64,000 nucleotides of DNA from NCBI GenBank assembly GCA_905214105.1, contig CAJMKK010000006.1, forward strand, positions 106,667 through 170,666, in the 5' to 3' direction. A program made the translations under genes and the position numbers. Source of the DNA: an uncultured bacterium (GTDB taxonomy: Bacteria; Actinomycetota; Coriobacteriia; Coriobacteriales; Coriobacteriaceae). Positions 33,615-42,506 of the stretch are shown in pieces (position 1 is the stretch's first letter; every line of letters begins with the position of its first letter). The notes under the pieces were generated by a model. It saw only the letters and a program-made list of their open reading frames with translations, did no database searches and was not told where the DNA came from.

Positions 33615-34196
33615 TTACGATAGCTTTTGAATCGCGCGCGCGACGCGAGCGATGGGCAGGCCCACCACGTTGTAGAAGTCGCCCGAAATATCATGCACGA
33701 GCATGCGCCCGCCGACGCCCTGGATGCCGTAGGCGCCTGCCTTGTCCATGGGCTCGCCCGAGGCGACGTAGCGCTCAATCTGCTCGTCGGTGAGCTCATA
33801 GAACGTCACGTCGGTCACATCGACAAACGACAGGTTCTCGGCGGCATGCGGGGCTCTGGTGTCTCCGGCTCTAACGATGCAGACGCCGGTTGCGACCTGG
33901 TGCGTGCGCCCCGAGAGCTCATGGAGCATGGTGCGGGCTTCGTCCTCGTTTGCCGGCTTGCCCAAAAGCTTGCCATCGAAGGTGACGATGGTGTCGGCCG
34001 CGATGGTCAGCTCATTGGGCTCGGCGTGCTCGGCGGCAACGGCGGCAGCCTTAGCGCGAGCTAAGCGCTCGACAAGCGTAAGCGGGGCCTCGTCATCAAA
34101 AGGAGTCTCGTCGATGTCAGCGGGAATGACGCGGATGTCGTAGCCCGCTTCGCGCATCAACTCGATGCGGCGCGGTGATTGCGAAGCCAAAATCAT
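33615..34196 (-). CDS. maf: Maf family nucleotide pyrophosphatase
   Basis: A 193-residue house-cleaning NTP pyrophosphatase (dTTP/UTP or modified nucleotides). The Maf motif is complete: ILASQSPRRIELM at the N-terminus, TIAADTIV (about 64-71), LGKPANEDEAR and DKAGAYGIQG. Its ATG overlaps the stop of the DJ-1 gene (ATGA), so the two are coupled. Confidence 0.93.
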   Translation of the reverse strand: MILASQSPRRIELMREAGYDIRVIPADIDETPFDDEAPLTLVERLARAKAAAVAAEHAEPNELTIAADTIVTFDGKLLGKPANEDEARTMLHELSGRTHQVATGVCIVRAGDTRAPHAAENLSFVDVTDVTFYELTDEQIERYVASGEPMDKAGAYGIQGVGGRMLVHDISGDFYNVVGLPIARVARAIQKLS

Positions 34197-34735
34197 AGCT
34201 GAATGCCCTCGGCAACCTTCTCGACGGCCTTGTCGCCGGCGAACGTGCGCAGCAACTCAAGTGCAAAGGGGAGCGACTGGGCCATGCCGCTGGCGGTGAT
34301 GATGTTGCCGTCGTGCGTGACCTTGTCGCCGGTATAGGCGCCCTCGGGGAAGCTCTTCTCAAAGCCGGGGAAGCACGTGGCGTGGCGTCCCTCGAGCAGG
34401 TCGAGCTCGCCCAAGATAAACGGAGCAGCGCAGATGGCGGCAACATGCTTGGTCGTGGCGAACTCGCAGACTACGTCGCAGACGCGCTGGTCGGCGCGCA
34501 GGTTGGTGGCGCCGGGCAGACCGCCGGGCAGCACGACGCAGTCATACTCGTCAAAGTTAATCTCGTCAAAGAGCGCGTCGCAGGTTACGGGAATCTGCAG
34601 CGAGCTTACGACCTCGCGCGTGGGCATGATCGAGACGAGCGTGGCACGCACGCCGCCGCGACGCATGACATCGACCATGGTCAGGCATTCAATCGTTTCA
34701 AAGCCATCGGCGGCAAGAACGGCAACGCTGGGCAT
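34193..34735 (-). CDS. DJ-1/PfpI family protein
   Basis: A 180-residue protein of the DJ-1/ThiJ group. The nucleophile elbow is HVAAICAAPFILGE (Cys about 101), with the acidic residue in DGFETIECL near residue 15, as in YajL/DJ-1 protein repair or deglycase-type members. ATG 34735 has GAAAGGA 6 nt upstream; a longer frame from 34801 has no SD. It overlaps maf by 4 nt. Confidence 0.88.
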   Translation of the reverse strand: MPSVAVLAADGFETIECLTMVDVMRRGGVRATLVSIMPTREVVSSLQIPVTCDALFDEINFDEYDCVVLPGGLPGATNLRADQRVCDVVCEFATTKHVAAICAAPFILGELDLLEGRHATCFPGFEKSFPEGAYTGDKVTHDGNIITASGMAQSLPFALELLRTFAGDKAVEKVAEGIQL

Positions 34736-34825
34736 GAGAGTTCCTTTCGTAAGGCGGCATACAATTAGCCGTCTTATACCCCGAAGACCCCCGCTTGCCA
34801 CGCTCGATTTCCCAATGTTTAAAAA

Positions 34826-34879
34826 GGGACGGGGATTAAATAATCATTCGGTGCAAATTGATTATTTAATCCCCGTCCC
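34826..34879. terminator. 21-bp stem terminator after the RlmD-like gene
   Basis: GGGACGGGGATTAAATAATC... (34826-34846) pairs perfectly with 34859-34879. On the minus strand the stem is followed by TTTTTAAAC, an intrinsic terminator with an exceptionally long stem. Confidence 0.8.
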
Positions 34880-34914
34880 AGAAAAATCATCGGGCGTGGT
34901 TTTGGGCAAACAGT

Positions 34915-36228
34915 CTAGTTGCGCTTGAGGTGGACGACGGTTTCGCAGTGGAAGGTTTGCGGGAACAGGTCGACCGGTGTGATCTTGACGGGGGAGAAGG
35001 TGCCTTCCTCGACAAAGCGCTTGAGGTCGCGTGCCAGGGTGGCCGGATCACAACTCACATAGGCGACATCGCGAGCGCTCGTGCTGGCGATGAGGTCGAT
35101 GGCCTCGGGCGCCAGGCCCGCGCGTGGCGGGTCGACCACCAGGACATCGGCATCCTGGTCGGGGAACTCGCGCACGGCATCGCCGCCGATGACGTCGACG
35201 TTGTCGAGCTTGTTGATCTCGAGGTTACGGCGCAGGTCGCGCACGGCCGGACCGTAGGCCTCGACGGCGGCAACAAAGTCGCAGCGGCGGGCGAGCGGCA
35301 GGGTAAAGGTGCCAGCGCCGCAGTACAGGTCCACGGCAAGCTCATCTTCCTGCGGATCGAGTGCGTCCATAACGAGCTCGATCAAAATCTCGGCACCCTT
35401 GGTGTTGACCTGGAAAAACGATGGGGCAGATAGGCGCATCTGGCCGTCAGCTATATTCTCGGTCCACGAGCCCTCGCCGGCGAGCATCTCGACTTTGGAG
35501 ACACGGCGGGCCTTCTTCTCGCCCTTGCTCATGACACGCACCACGCTCGTGGGGTGTGCGGCGTCTGCCAGCACGCGCGAGACCTGTGAGCGCGGGAAGG
35601 AGCCTGTGGGCGTCCAAAGCGCGACCTCGAGTGCCTTGGTGCGACGCGAAGCGCGAATGCCCACGCGCTCCAGACCCAGGTCGTGGCTGCCGCTCAGATA
35701 GTTGAGTGCGCCGACGACTGACTTGAGCGCCTTGGGAAAACGCTTATCGAACAACGGACACGAATCGACAGTCACGATCTCGCTGGGATCGACGCCGTGC
35801 ATGCCAAGGCGAACACGGCCGTTAACGAGGGTGGGCTCCAGCTCAATTTTATTGCGGTAGCCCCAGTCGTCCTTGGTGTGGCGGATGGGCTGGACAAGTT
35901 CGTTGATCTGGTCGAGGGTGAACTTGCCAATGCGCTCGAGCGTGGAACGCAGGTTTTGCTCTTTAGCGGCAAGCTGAGCGGTGCGCGAGAGATTGCCCCA
36001 CGAACAACCGCCGCAGATGCCCACGAAGGGGCAGGGGGGCTGAATGCGATCGGGGCTCGGCTCCAGAATCTCGGTTGTGCGGGCACGCATAAACGATTTG
36101 CCGTCCTGCACGATCTCGGCTTCGACGGTGTCGCCCGCCACGGCGCCTTGCACAAATGTGGCCTTGCCGTTGTCGGCATGTGCCAGACCGTCGGCGCCGT
36201 ACGTCATCGATTCTATGGTGAGCTTCAT
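34915..36228 (-). CDS. rlmD: RlmD/TrmA-family RNA uracil-C5 methyltransferase
   Basis: SAM-dependent m5U methyltransferase for 23S rRNA (RlmD/RlmC type). An N-terminal TRAM domain (about 1-55) precedes the iron-sulfur cysteines CPFVGICGGCSW (about 66-77, with a further Cys near 157 in DSCPLF). The methyltransferase part has FFQVNTKGAE, AVDLYCGAGTFTLPLA, VVDPPRAGL and the catalytic YVSCDPATLARDL. About 437 residues from ATG 36228; an upstream ATG (36243) is possible and neither has a strong SD. Which uracil is modified cannot be decided from sequence alone. Confidence 0.87.
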   Translation of the reverse strand: MKLTIESMTYGADGLAHADNGKATFVQGAVAGDTVEAEIVQDGKSFMRARTTEILEPSPDRIQPPCPFVGICGGCSWGNLSRTAQLAAKEQNLRSTLERIGKFTLDQINELVQPIRHTKDDWGYRNKIELEPTLVNGRVRLGMHGVDPSEIVTVDSCPLFDKRFPKALKSVVGALNYLSGSHDLGLERVGIRASRRTKALEVALWTPTGSFPRSQVSRVLADAAHPTSVVRVMSKGEKKARRVSKVEMLAGEGSWTENIADGQMRLSAPSFFQVNTKGAEILIELVMDALDPQEDELAVDLYCGAGTFTLPLARRCDFVAAVEAYGPAVRDLRRNLEINKLDNVDVIGGDAVREFPDQDADVLVVDPPRAGLAPEAIDLIASTSARDVAYVSCDPATLARDLKRFVEEGTFSPVKITPVDLFPQTFHCETVVHLKRN

Positions 36229-36274
36229 ATTACTGCCTGTCATTCGCGGTATTGTCCGCAACCATGGTAGCAGG

Positions 36275-36319
36275 GAAAAGCGCCCCGTATCTGGGGTATT
36301 ACTCAAATACGGGGCGCTT
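36275..36319 (-). terminator. Terminator of polyphosphate kinase
   Basis: AAGCGCCCCGTAT (36278-36290) pairs perfectly with 36307-36319; on the minus strand the stem is followed by TTCCC. Confidence 0.75.
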
Positions 36320-36329
36320 CTACAAACGT

Positions 36330-38882
36330 CTATTTTGTCTTGCCGGTAATGAGCGTCTTAAGGCCTAGGCCGATCAGGCCCAAGCCCATGCGCACGCGGC
36401 CGGGGCGATGGCGCTCGATGGCCTTGGCTTTGCCAGCGGGCTTCTTGTGACGCGCGTTGCTCTTGGGGGTTGTTGTGGGTGCCTGAGGTTGGGCTGCGGG
36501 AGCAGGTTCGGGCTCGATAACGGTCGCTCGGACCTTCTGGACCTCGGGTGCGGCTGGCTGCGGCTCGGGCTTGGGTTCCAGAACGGGTGCGGGTTCGGGC
36601 ATTGCTTTGGCGACGGGCTTCGGAGCTGCGGCGGTGGGCTTGGGCGCCTGCTCGACCTTGGGCTTCGGAGCAGCATCGGGCTCGGCGAGCGCCTCTGGCT
36701 TAGCCCGGACGGCCCCATCGGCCGTGCGTTCCGGTTTTTGTACGCGCTGCTGCGCGGCGGCCTCGGCGTTGCGATAGGCACGCTCCAGCAGAGCTTCCTG
36801 CGAGTTGAAGGGCTTCTCGTCCTCTTTGCGTTCTACCGGAACCCAGGTGCCGTCACTCGTCAGGCTGCGTGCCTTCACGTTGTCGCGCAGCTGCATGCCC
36901 ATGTACTCGTGCACCAGGGCGCGGCAGGTGGGGTCGAGCACGGGGAAGGCGATCTCCACGCGGTGCTCGGTGTTGCGCGTCATCATGTCTGCCGAGCTCA
37001 GGTAGATCATGTCCGAATCCACGCCAAAGGCATAGACGCGCGCATGCTCCAAAAAGCGTCCGACGATGGAGCGCACGTGCACGTTCTCAGTCTTGCCCGG
37101 AACGCCCGGCTTGAGGCACGAGATGCCGCGGATGATCATGTCCACGCGGACTCCTGCGCACGATGCCTCGGCAATCTTGTCGATGACCTCGCGGTCGGTA
37201 AGCGAGTTGAGCTTAAAGAACACGCGGGCGGGCTCGCCGACAAGGGCGCGCTGAATCTCGCGGTCCAGGCCGCGCATGATGAGCGGCTTGAGGCCCACGG
37301 GCGCCACGCCCAGGAAGCGGTAGTCGCCGCGCAGGTTGCCCAGCGACAGGTTGCGGAAGAACAGGTTGGCGTCCTCGCCGATACCGGGATGCGCGGTCAT
37401 GAGCATAAAGTCGCTGTAGAGCTTGGCCGTCTTCTCGTTAAAGTTGCCGGTACCCAAAAGCGTCAGACGGGTAAGCGCCATGCCCTCGCGATAGGTGAGC
37501 TGGCAGATCTTGGAGTGGCACTTAAAGCCCTCGGAGCCGTAGATAACGGTGCAGCCGGCCTCTTCCAGGCGCTCGGCCCATTCGATGTTGTTCTGCTCGT
37601 CAAAGCGGGCGCGGAGCTCCATGAGTACCGTAACCTCTTTGCCGTTTTCGGCAGCATCGATGAGCGACTCGCACAGGCGGCTTTGTTTGGCCACGCGGTA
37701 GAGTGTGATGCGCAGCGAGATGCACTCGGGGTCGTAGGCTGCTTCGTGCACCAGGTCCAAGAACGGATTCATGGCCTCGTAAGGGTAAAAGAGCAGCTTG
37801 TCGTGCTGCAGCACCTGCTCGCGGATGGAGCGGGCCATATCGATGGCGGGGTTGGGCTGCGGCTTAAACGGCGTAAAGAGCAGCTCGTTGCGTAGGTGCT
37901 CGGGAATCTTGCCCTCAATGCCAAAGACGTAGCCCAGATCAAGGGGGATATCGCAGGTAAAGACCGAGCGGCGAGAAAGCTCGAGCGCCTTGCGGATGGT
38001 CTTGAGCGTTGGCTTTTCGAGCGAGCCCGATACGGCGAGCACCACCGGCTGCAGGCGCAGACGCTTCTTGAGGATGCGCTTCATGTGCTGGCGGTAATCC
38101 TCTTCCTCCTCGACGCCCTCGCCGTCCGGGTCGATATCGGCATTGCGGGTGACGCGGATCAGCGCGCGATCCAGCGGCCTATAGGAGCCAAAGCAGCTAT
38201 CCAGGCAGGCGAGGATGACATCCTCGAGCAAGATGTAGGAGTAGGTGCCGGTGGGCGAGGGGATCTCGACCACGCGGTTCATCGAGGCGGGAATCTCGAT
38301 AAGGCCCAGCAGACTCTCCTCGTCGGTGACGCCGTCCAGGCCACAAGCCAGATAGAGTGCGCCGTTGCGCAGGTTGGGGAAGGGATGGCGCGGGTCAATG
38401 ACCAACGGTGAGATAACCGGCGACACGTAGGCCTGGAAGTAGCGGGTTACAAAGGTGCGCTCCTCGGGCGTAAGCGAATCGATTTGGGCGCGGTGAACGC
38501 CCAGAGTGTCGAGATTGCCCTCGATGCTCTTAAAGATGGACTCCCAACGGGTAAGGAGCCCGGGCAGCTCGGCCATGACAGCGTCGACCTGTTCGGAGGC
38601 GGTCATATTGCTCTTGTTGTCGACAGGTTGTTTTTTGAGCTCTGCCAGATCGGACAGGCCGCCCACGCGCACCATAAGGAATTCGTCGAGGTTGGACTCG
38701 AAGATCGACACGAACTTTAGGCGCTCGAACAGAGGCACGGACTCATCGAAGGCCTCGTCAAGCACGCGGTTGTCAAAGCGCAGCCAGCTGAGCTCTCGAT
38801 TTTGCGTGTACGAGAAGTCGCGCGGCGGCTTGCGCAGCTTAGCGGCCTTTTGCTTCTTTTCGATTTTGCTCGGCATATGCAT
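36330..38882 (-). CDS. ppk1: Polyphosphate kinase 1 with long C-terminal extension
   Basis: This reversibly polymerises the gamma phosphate of ATP into polyphosphate. The core (about 1-700) is canonical: RELSWLRFDNRVL (about 28-40), SNLDEFLMVRVGGL, YPYEAMNPFLDLVHEAA, the phosphohistidine region GSEGFKCHSKICQL (His about 457) and LLGTGNFNEKTA. Beyond about residue 705 comes a 145-residue Ala/Pro/Glu/Lys-rich tail (APKPKVEQAPKPTAA, EPKPEPQPAAPEVQ) and a basic end HRPGRVRMGLGLIGLGLKTLITGKTK that looks membrane- or polyphosphate-binding. The tail is unusual for PPK1. ATG 38882 or 38876 may be the start. Confidence 0.92.
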   Translation of the reverse strand: MHMPSKIEKKQKAAKLRKPPRDFSYTQNRELSWLRFDNRVLDEAFDESVPLFERLKFVSIFESNLDEFLMVRVGGLSDLAELKKQPVDNKSNMTASEQVDAVMAELPGLLTRWESIFKSIEGNLDTLGVHRAQIDSLTPEERTFVTRYFQAYVSPVISPLVIDPRHPFPNLRNGALYLACGLDGVTDEESLLGLIEIPASMNRVVEIPSPTGTYSYILLEDVILACLDSCFGSYRPLDRALIRVTRNADIDPDGEGVEEEEDYRQHMKRILKKRLRLQPVVLAVSGSLEKPTLKTIRKALELSRRSVFTCDIPLDLGYVFGIEGKIPEHLRNELLFTPFKPQPNPAIDMARSIREQVLQHDKLLFYPYEAMNPFLDLVHEAAYDPECISLRITLYRVAKQSRLCESLIDAAENGKEVTVLMELRARFDEQNNIEWAERLEEAGCTVIYGSEGFKCHSKICQLTYREGMALTRLTLLGTGNFNEKTAKLYSDFMLMTAHPGIGEDANLFFRNLSLGNLRGDYRFLGVAPVGLKPLIMRGLDREIQRALVGEPARVFFKLNSLTDREVIDKIAEASCAGVRVDMIIRGISCLKPGVPGKTENVHVRSIVGRFLEHARVYAFGVDSDMIYLSSADMMTRNTEHRVEIAFPVLDPTCRALVHEYMGMQLRDNVKARSLTSDGTWVPVERKEDEKPFNSQEALLERAYRNAEAAAQQRVQKPERTADGAVRAKPEALAEPDAAPKPKVEQAPKPTAAAPKPVAKAMPEPAPVLEPKPEPQPAAPEVQKVRATVIEPEPAPAAQPQAPTTTPKSNARHKKPAGKAKAIERHRPGRVRMGLGLIGLGLKTLITGKTK

Positions 38883-39430
38883 CTGTCCGTTCAGTCCCTA
38901 CAGGGGACGGTAGCCTAACACTGTTCTCTATTGTCTCAATTTAGTCGACCTATGGCGCGGACGTATCGCGTGAACGGTATCTTTACCTACTTCTTACGCT
39001 GACAAGCCATAGGACTGACGCCCTACTTGTCCGCAAACGGTCTATATCCTCTCTCGACTGGTACGTAAGTGTGAATAAGAATGATAGATAGCTGAATATC
39101 ATCGAATACAGGCAGAAACGTAAACAAGCGTCATTTATATACATAAAACTGATTTAGCTATGCAATTTTCAATCAAAAGTTTAGAGACGCGATTGTAAAT
39201 GGTTTTTAAGAAAAAGAGCATTTACCTTAGAAAAGTTACTTTAGAACGCCGAAGTGCATTATGGGGGAATCATAGGCGATATACCGTTCATCGCACTTTG
39301 TTGACCGTTCGGGGGCGAGGTGGAATTGCGGGTGGAATTTGGATATAAATAGAGCTGTCAGCAAGCAGCGCCCGTTACGGAAGGGCGCTGATAGATTCGG
39401 CCGAAAGGCCCGAAAGAAAGGTAGGAGGCC
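38883..39430 (+). promoter_or_regulatory. arcA1 control region: upstream and proximal operators, promoter and leader
   Basis: There is no gene in these 548 bp. Upstream half-sites are TGAACGGT (38971) and CAAACGGT (39034), 63 bp apart. Proximal sites in the opposite orientation are ACCGTTCA (39283) and ACCGTTCG (39304), 21 bp apart. TATAAA (39344-39349) is the likely -10, 40 bp after the last site, and there is no good -35, suggesting activation. The DNA between is AT-rich. The ppk promoter lies at the left end of the region (about 38905-38940). Confidence 0.6.
39366..39410 (+). promoter_or_regulatory. Two leader hairpins of arcA1
   Basis: CAGCGCCC (39366-39373) pairs with GGGCGCTG (39383-39390); GGCC-GAAA-GGCC (39399-39410) is a second stem with a GNRA-type loop, ending 10 nt before the SD AGGAGG. 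Confidence 0.6.
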
Positions 39431-40673
39431 ATGACGAAAGGTCTGCACGTGCCTTCCGAGATCGGCAAGCTCAGGAAGGTCTGCCTGCACCGTCCCGGCG
39501 ACGAGCTCCTCAACCTGCCGCCCGACGAGCTCGAGCGACTCCTGTTCGACGACGTCCCGTTCCTTGAGGTCGCGCAGCAGGAGCACGACACCTTCGCCCA
39601 GATCCTGAGGGACCAGGGCGTCGAGGTGCTCTACCTCGAGAACCTCGTCGCAGAGGTGTTCGACCAGGTCCCCGGCGCCCGCGCCGAGTTCACCGACCAG
39701 TACATCGCCGAGGCGGGCATCCGCGGCCAGCACATGCCGCAGATCGTCCGCGAGAAGCTGGACTCCATCGAGGACAACCTCGAGTTCGTCAAGAAGACCA
39801 TGGCCGGCATGACCAAGGCCGAGATCGACATGCCCCTCACGGCGTCCACGACCCTCGACTCCCTGGTCAACTCCGAGTCCGAGTCCGACCTGATCATCGA
39901 CCCGATGCCCAACCTCTACTTCACCCGCGACCCGTTCGCGGTCGTCGGCGAGGGCGTCAACCTCAACCGCATGTACTCGGTCACCCGCAACCGCGAGACC
40001 CTGTACGGCAAGTACGTCTTCAAGTACCACCCCGACTACAAGGACGTCTCCCTGTACTTCCGCCGCGACTGCCAGTTCCACACCGAGGGCGGCGACGTGC
40101 TGAACATCAACGAGAAGACCCTCGCCGTCGGCATCTCCCAGCGCACCCAGGCAGCCGCCATCGACGTCATGGCCCAGAACATCTTCTGGAACTCCGACTC
40201 CAAGGTCGAGCGCATCCTGGCCTTCGACATCCCTGTCTCGCGCGCCTTCATGCACCTCGACACGGTCTTCACCCAGATCGACGTCGATAAGTTCACGATC
40301 CACCCCGCCATCATGGGCACCCTGCGCGTCTACGAGCTGACCGCCGGCAAGAACCCGGGCGACGTGAACATCCGCCTGATCGAGGACACCCTCGAGCACG
40401 TCCTGGAGGACGCCACCGGCGTCGACCAGGTCAAGCTGATCCCCTGCGGCGGCGGCGACCCGATCGCGGCCTCCCGCGAGCAGTGGAACGACGGCTCCAA
40501 CACCCTGTGCGTCGAGCCCGGCAAGATCTGCGTCTACGCCCGCAACACCGTCACCAACGACGTGCTGTACAAGGAGGGCCTGGACCTTCTCGTCGTGCCC
40601 TCCGCCGAGCTCTCCCGCGGCCGCGGCGGCCCGCGCTGCATGAGCATGCCCTTCTGGCGCGAGGACCTCTAAG
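39407..40673 (+). repeat. Exact duplication, copy 1 (arcA)
   Basis: These 1267 bp, covering the SD and the entire arcA frame, appear identical to 42483-43749. Identity stops 1 nt after the stop codon and about 24 nt before the ATG. Confidence 0.9.
39431..40672 (+). CDS. arcA: Arginine deiminase, copy 1
   Basis: This hydrolyses arginine to citrulline and ammonia, the first step of the ATP-yielding arginine deiminase pathway. It is 413 residues, with family motifs PNLYFTRDPFAVVG (about 158-171), FHTEGGDVL (about 217-225) with catalytic Glu/His, HLDTVFTQID (His about 274) and the nucleophile in RGRGGPRCMSMPFWRE (Cys about 402). GTAGGAGG precedes ATG 39431. Codon usage is extremely biased to C-ending codons, as for very highly expressed genes. 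The frame is identical in DNA to the copy at 42507. Confidence 0.96.
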   Translation: MTKGLHVPSEIGKLRKVCLHRPGDELLNLPPDELERLLFDDVPFLEVAQQEHDTFAQILRDQGVEVLYLENLVAEVFDQVPGARAEFTDQYIAEAGIRGQHMPQIVREKLDSIEDNLEFVKKTMAGMTKAEIDMPLTASTTLDSLVNSESESDLIIDPMPNLYFTRDPFAVVGEGVNLNRMYSVTRNRETLYGKYVFKYHPDYKDVSLYFRRDCQFHTEGGDVLNINEKTLAVGISQRTQAAAIDVMAQNIFWNSDSKVERILAFDIPVSRAFMHLDTVFTQIDVDKFTIHPAIMGTLRVYELTAGKNPGDVNIRLIEDTLEHVLEDATGVDQVKLIPCGGGDPIAASREQWNDGSNTLCVEPGKICVYARNTVTNDVLYKEGLDLLVVPSAELSRGRGGPRCMSMPFWREDL

Positions 40674-40732
40674 GTTTTCAAAGACCCGTACAGGTCTTAA
40701 TACAAACATCTAGCTGCCATTAGACGTCTCCC

Positions 40733-40767
40733 AATGGGACGGTGCGGTTCTTTCGCACCGTCCCATT
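40733..40767 (+). terminator. Terminator after arcA1
   Basis: AATGGGACGGTGCG (40733-40746) pairs perfectly with 40754-40767. A smaller AAGACC/GGTCTT stem lies at 40681-40698. Confidence 0.75.
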
Positions 40768-40807
40768 CATGTTTATTGACGCTAAATTAAGATCAGATAA
40801 GGTGGCC

Positions 40808-41932
40808 ATGGATATCAAGACAATTGGCGTTGAGGAATGGCTCAACGTTTGGGAGAAGAGTGCTACCTGGGATATCGCTCAGTCGACGATCTCGTCGCTG
40901 ACCATGGGTGAGCTTCGCGCACTTGACGAGCAGGACGGTGCTACGTTCTACGAGCGCCTGGATCGCGAGAAGATGAATTACGGCTGGATCGAGGGTTCGC
41001 CGGAGTTTAAGGCCGAAGTCGCTAAGCTGTATCGTCGCGAGGTCAATCCCGATCACATTTTGCAGACTAATGGCTGTACGGGTGCTAACCTCAATGCCAT
41101 CATGGCTGTTGTCGAGCCCGGCGATCACGTGATTGCCGAGTGGCCTACCTATGCGCCTCTCTATGAGATTCCGCGTACGCTTGGTGCCGAGGTCGAGTAT
41201 TGGGAGCTTCGCGAGGAGCTCGGCTGGAAGCCCGATATCGAACAGCTCAAGCGCTTGGTGCGCCCCAACACCAAGCTCATCTGCATCAACAACGCATCGA
41301 ACCCCATCGGTACGGTGCTCGATGCCGATATGCTCGGCCAGATTGCCGAGATTGCCCGTTCGGTGGGCGCCTACGTGCTGTGCGACGAGGTGTATCTGCC
41401 GCTCGAAAACACTGAGTCCTTTATGTCGATGGTCGACGTGTACGAGAGGGCCATTGTCACCAACTCGTTGTCGAAGACCTATTCGACGCCTGCGGCCCGC
41501 GTGGGCTGGGTCGTGGCCGACGAAGAGGTGTCCAACCGCATCCGCACCTACCGCGATTACACCATGATCTGCGGCGGCGTGTTCAACGATGCCCTGGCGA
41601 CCTATGTGCTTGAGCACAGGGACAAGATTCTCGAGCGTAACCGCAAGATCGTGTTTGGTAACCGCGATATCGCGCAGGCTTGGATCGATACACAGCATCG
41701 TGTTTCCTGGACGGCCCCGCAGGGCGTGTCCAGCTCGTTTATCCAGCTGGATATTCCCGAGGATGACGAGGAGTTCTGCAAGCGCCTGCTGGCCGAGAGG
41801 GGAGTGCTGTTGGTTCCCGGTAGCCGTTTTGAGCTTCCCTGTGGAGCGCGCCTGGGCTACTGCGCGAGCGAAGATGTTCTTCGCGAGGGCCTGAGGCTTC
41901 TGGGCGAGGCGCTGGCCGAGTTCGATCGCTAG
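40808..41932 (+). CDS. PLP-dependent aminotransferase (class I/II)
   Basis: A fold-type I aminotransferase of 374 residues. TNGCTGANLNAIMAVVEPGD positions PLP, NNASNPIGTVLD binds the cofactor, LCDEVYLPL has the PLP aspartate, and TNSLSKTYSTPAARVGW contains the Schiff-base lysine. GSRFELPCGARLGY provides the carboxylate arginine. ATG 40808 has AAGG 7 nt upstream. It lies between the two arcA copies, so it may act on arginine-derived or other amino acids, but the substrate cannot be read. It may share arcA1 transcription through the 40733 hairpin. Confidence 0.88.
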   Translation: MDIKTIGVEEWLNVWEKSATWDIAQSTISSLTMGELRALDEQDGATFYERLDREKMNYGWIEGSPEFKAEVAKLYRREVNPDHILQTNGCTGANLNAIMAVVEPGDHVIAEWPTYAPLYEIPRTLGAEVEYWELREELGWKPDIEQLKRLVRPNTKLICINNASNPIGTVLDADMLGQIAEIARSVGAYVLCDEVYLPLENTESFMSMVDVYERAIVTNSLSKTYSTPAARVGWVVADEEVSNRIRTYRDYTMICGGVFNDALATYVLEHRDKILERNRKIVFGNRDIAQAWIDTQHRVSWTAPQGVSSSFIQLDIPEDDEEFCKRLLAERGVLLVPGSRFELPCGARLGYCASEDVLREGLRLLGEALAEFDR

Positions 41933-41981
41933 GATTCCGATGATCTTCGAGGGCCTTATCCAAATTGGCCGAAGATAATCG

Positions 41982-42022
41982 AAAACGGATCCGTTTCCCT
42001 AGGGGAAGCGGGTCCGTTTTTC
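41982..42022 (+). terminator. Terminator after the aminotransferase
   Basis: AAACGGATCCGTTTCCC pairs with GGGGAAGCGGGTCCGTTT (two wobble or mismatched positions), then TT; a near TCTTCG/CGAAGA stem precedes it. Confidence 0.75.
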
Positions 42023-42506
42023 CATACCGAGAAGTCAAGTTTTTACAAATGGGGCCTTAAGGCGAGCCGGTATCCGCTGGGCCTTATACTGAGCTTCCGG
42101 TGAACGGTATCAAGCGTCTGGTAAACGGTAATTTGTATACCAGAAATGAATAGGACAAACTTTTTTCTGAATAAAAATGAAAATGGTTGAGACGAGGTAT
42201 GAATCACTAATTCTATTCATAGCTTTGTTGGAAATATGCAATTTGAGGGTGGTTTAATAAAGTTTAGTTCCAATTGATTTTTGGATTGAAAACGCGTTTA
42301 AGCACGTAAATACACTTTATTAAATCAAAGTGTGCCATGCGTGAAGTATATGTGTATGCCGTTCACCCCTCATATAAAACCGTTCGGGGGCGAGGTGGAA
42401 GTATGGACTGATTTTGGATATAAATATGTCGTCAGCAATAACGCCTCACACGGAGGGGCGCTAACGAATCGGCCCTGACAGGGGCCCGAAAGAAAGGTAG
42501 GAGGCC
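42023..42506 (+). promoter_or_regulatory. arcA2 control region: operators, promoter and leader
   Basis: There is no gene here. Upstream half-sites TGAACGGT (42101) and TAAACGGT (42122) are 21 bp apart; inverted proximal sites GCCGTTCA (42358) and ACCGTTCG (42379) are also 21 bp apart. TATAAA (42419-42424) lies 40 bp after the last site start, exactly as at arcA1, and CCGTTCGGGGGCGAGGTGGA is shared by the two promoters while the surrounding AT-rich DNA is not. Confidence 0.6.
42439..42487 (+). promoter_or_regulatory. Two leader hairpins of arcA2
   Basis: CGCCTC (42442-42447) pairs with GAGGGGCG (42453-42460), and GGCCC-TGACA-GGGGCC (42471-42486) forms the second stem. They occupy the same places as the arcA1 leader hairpins but with different bases and loops. 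Confidence 0.55.
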
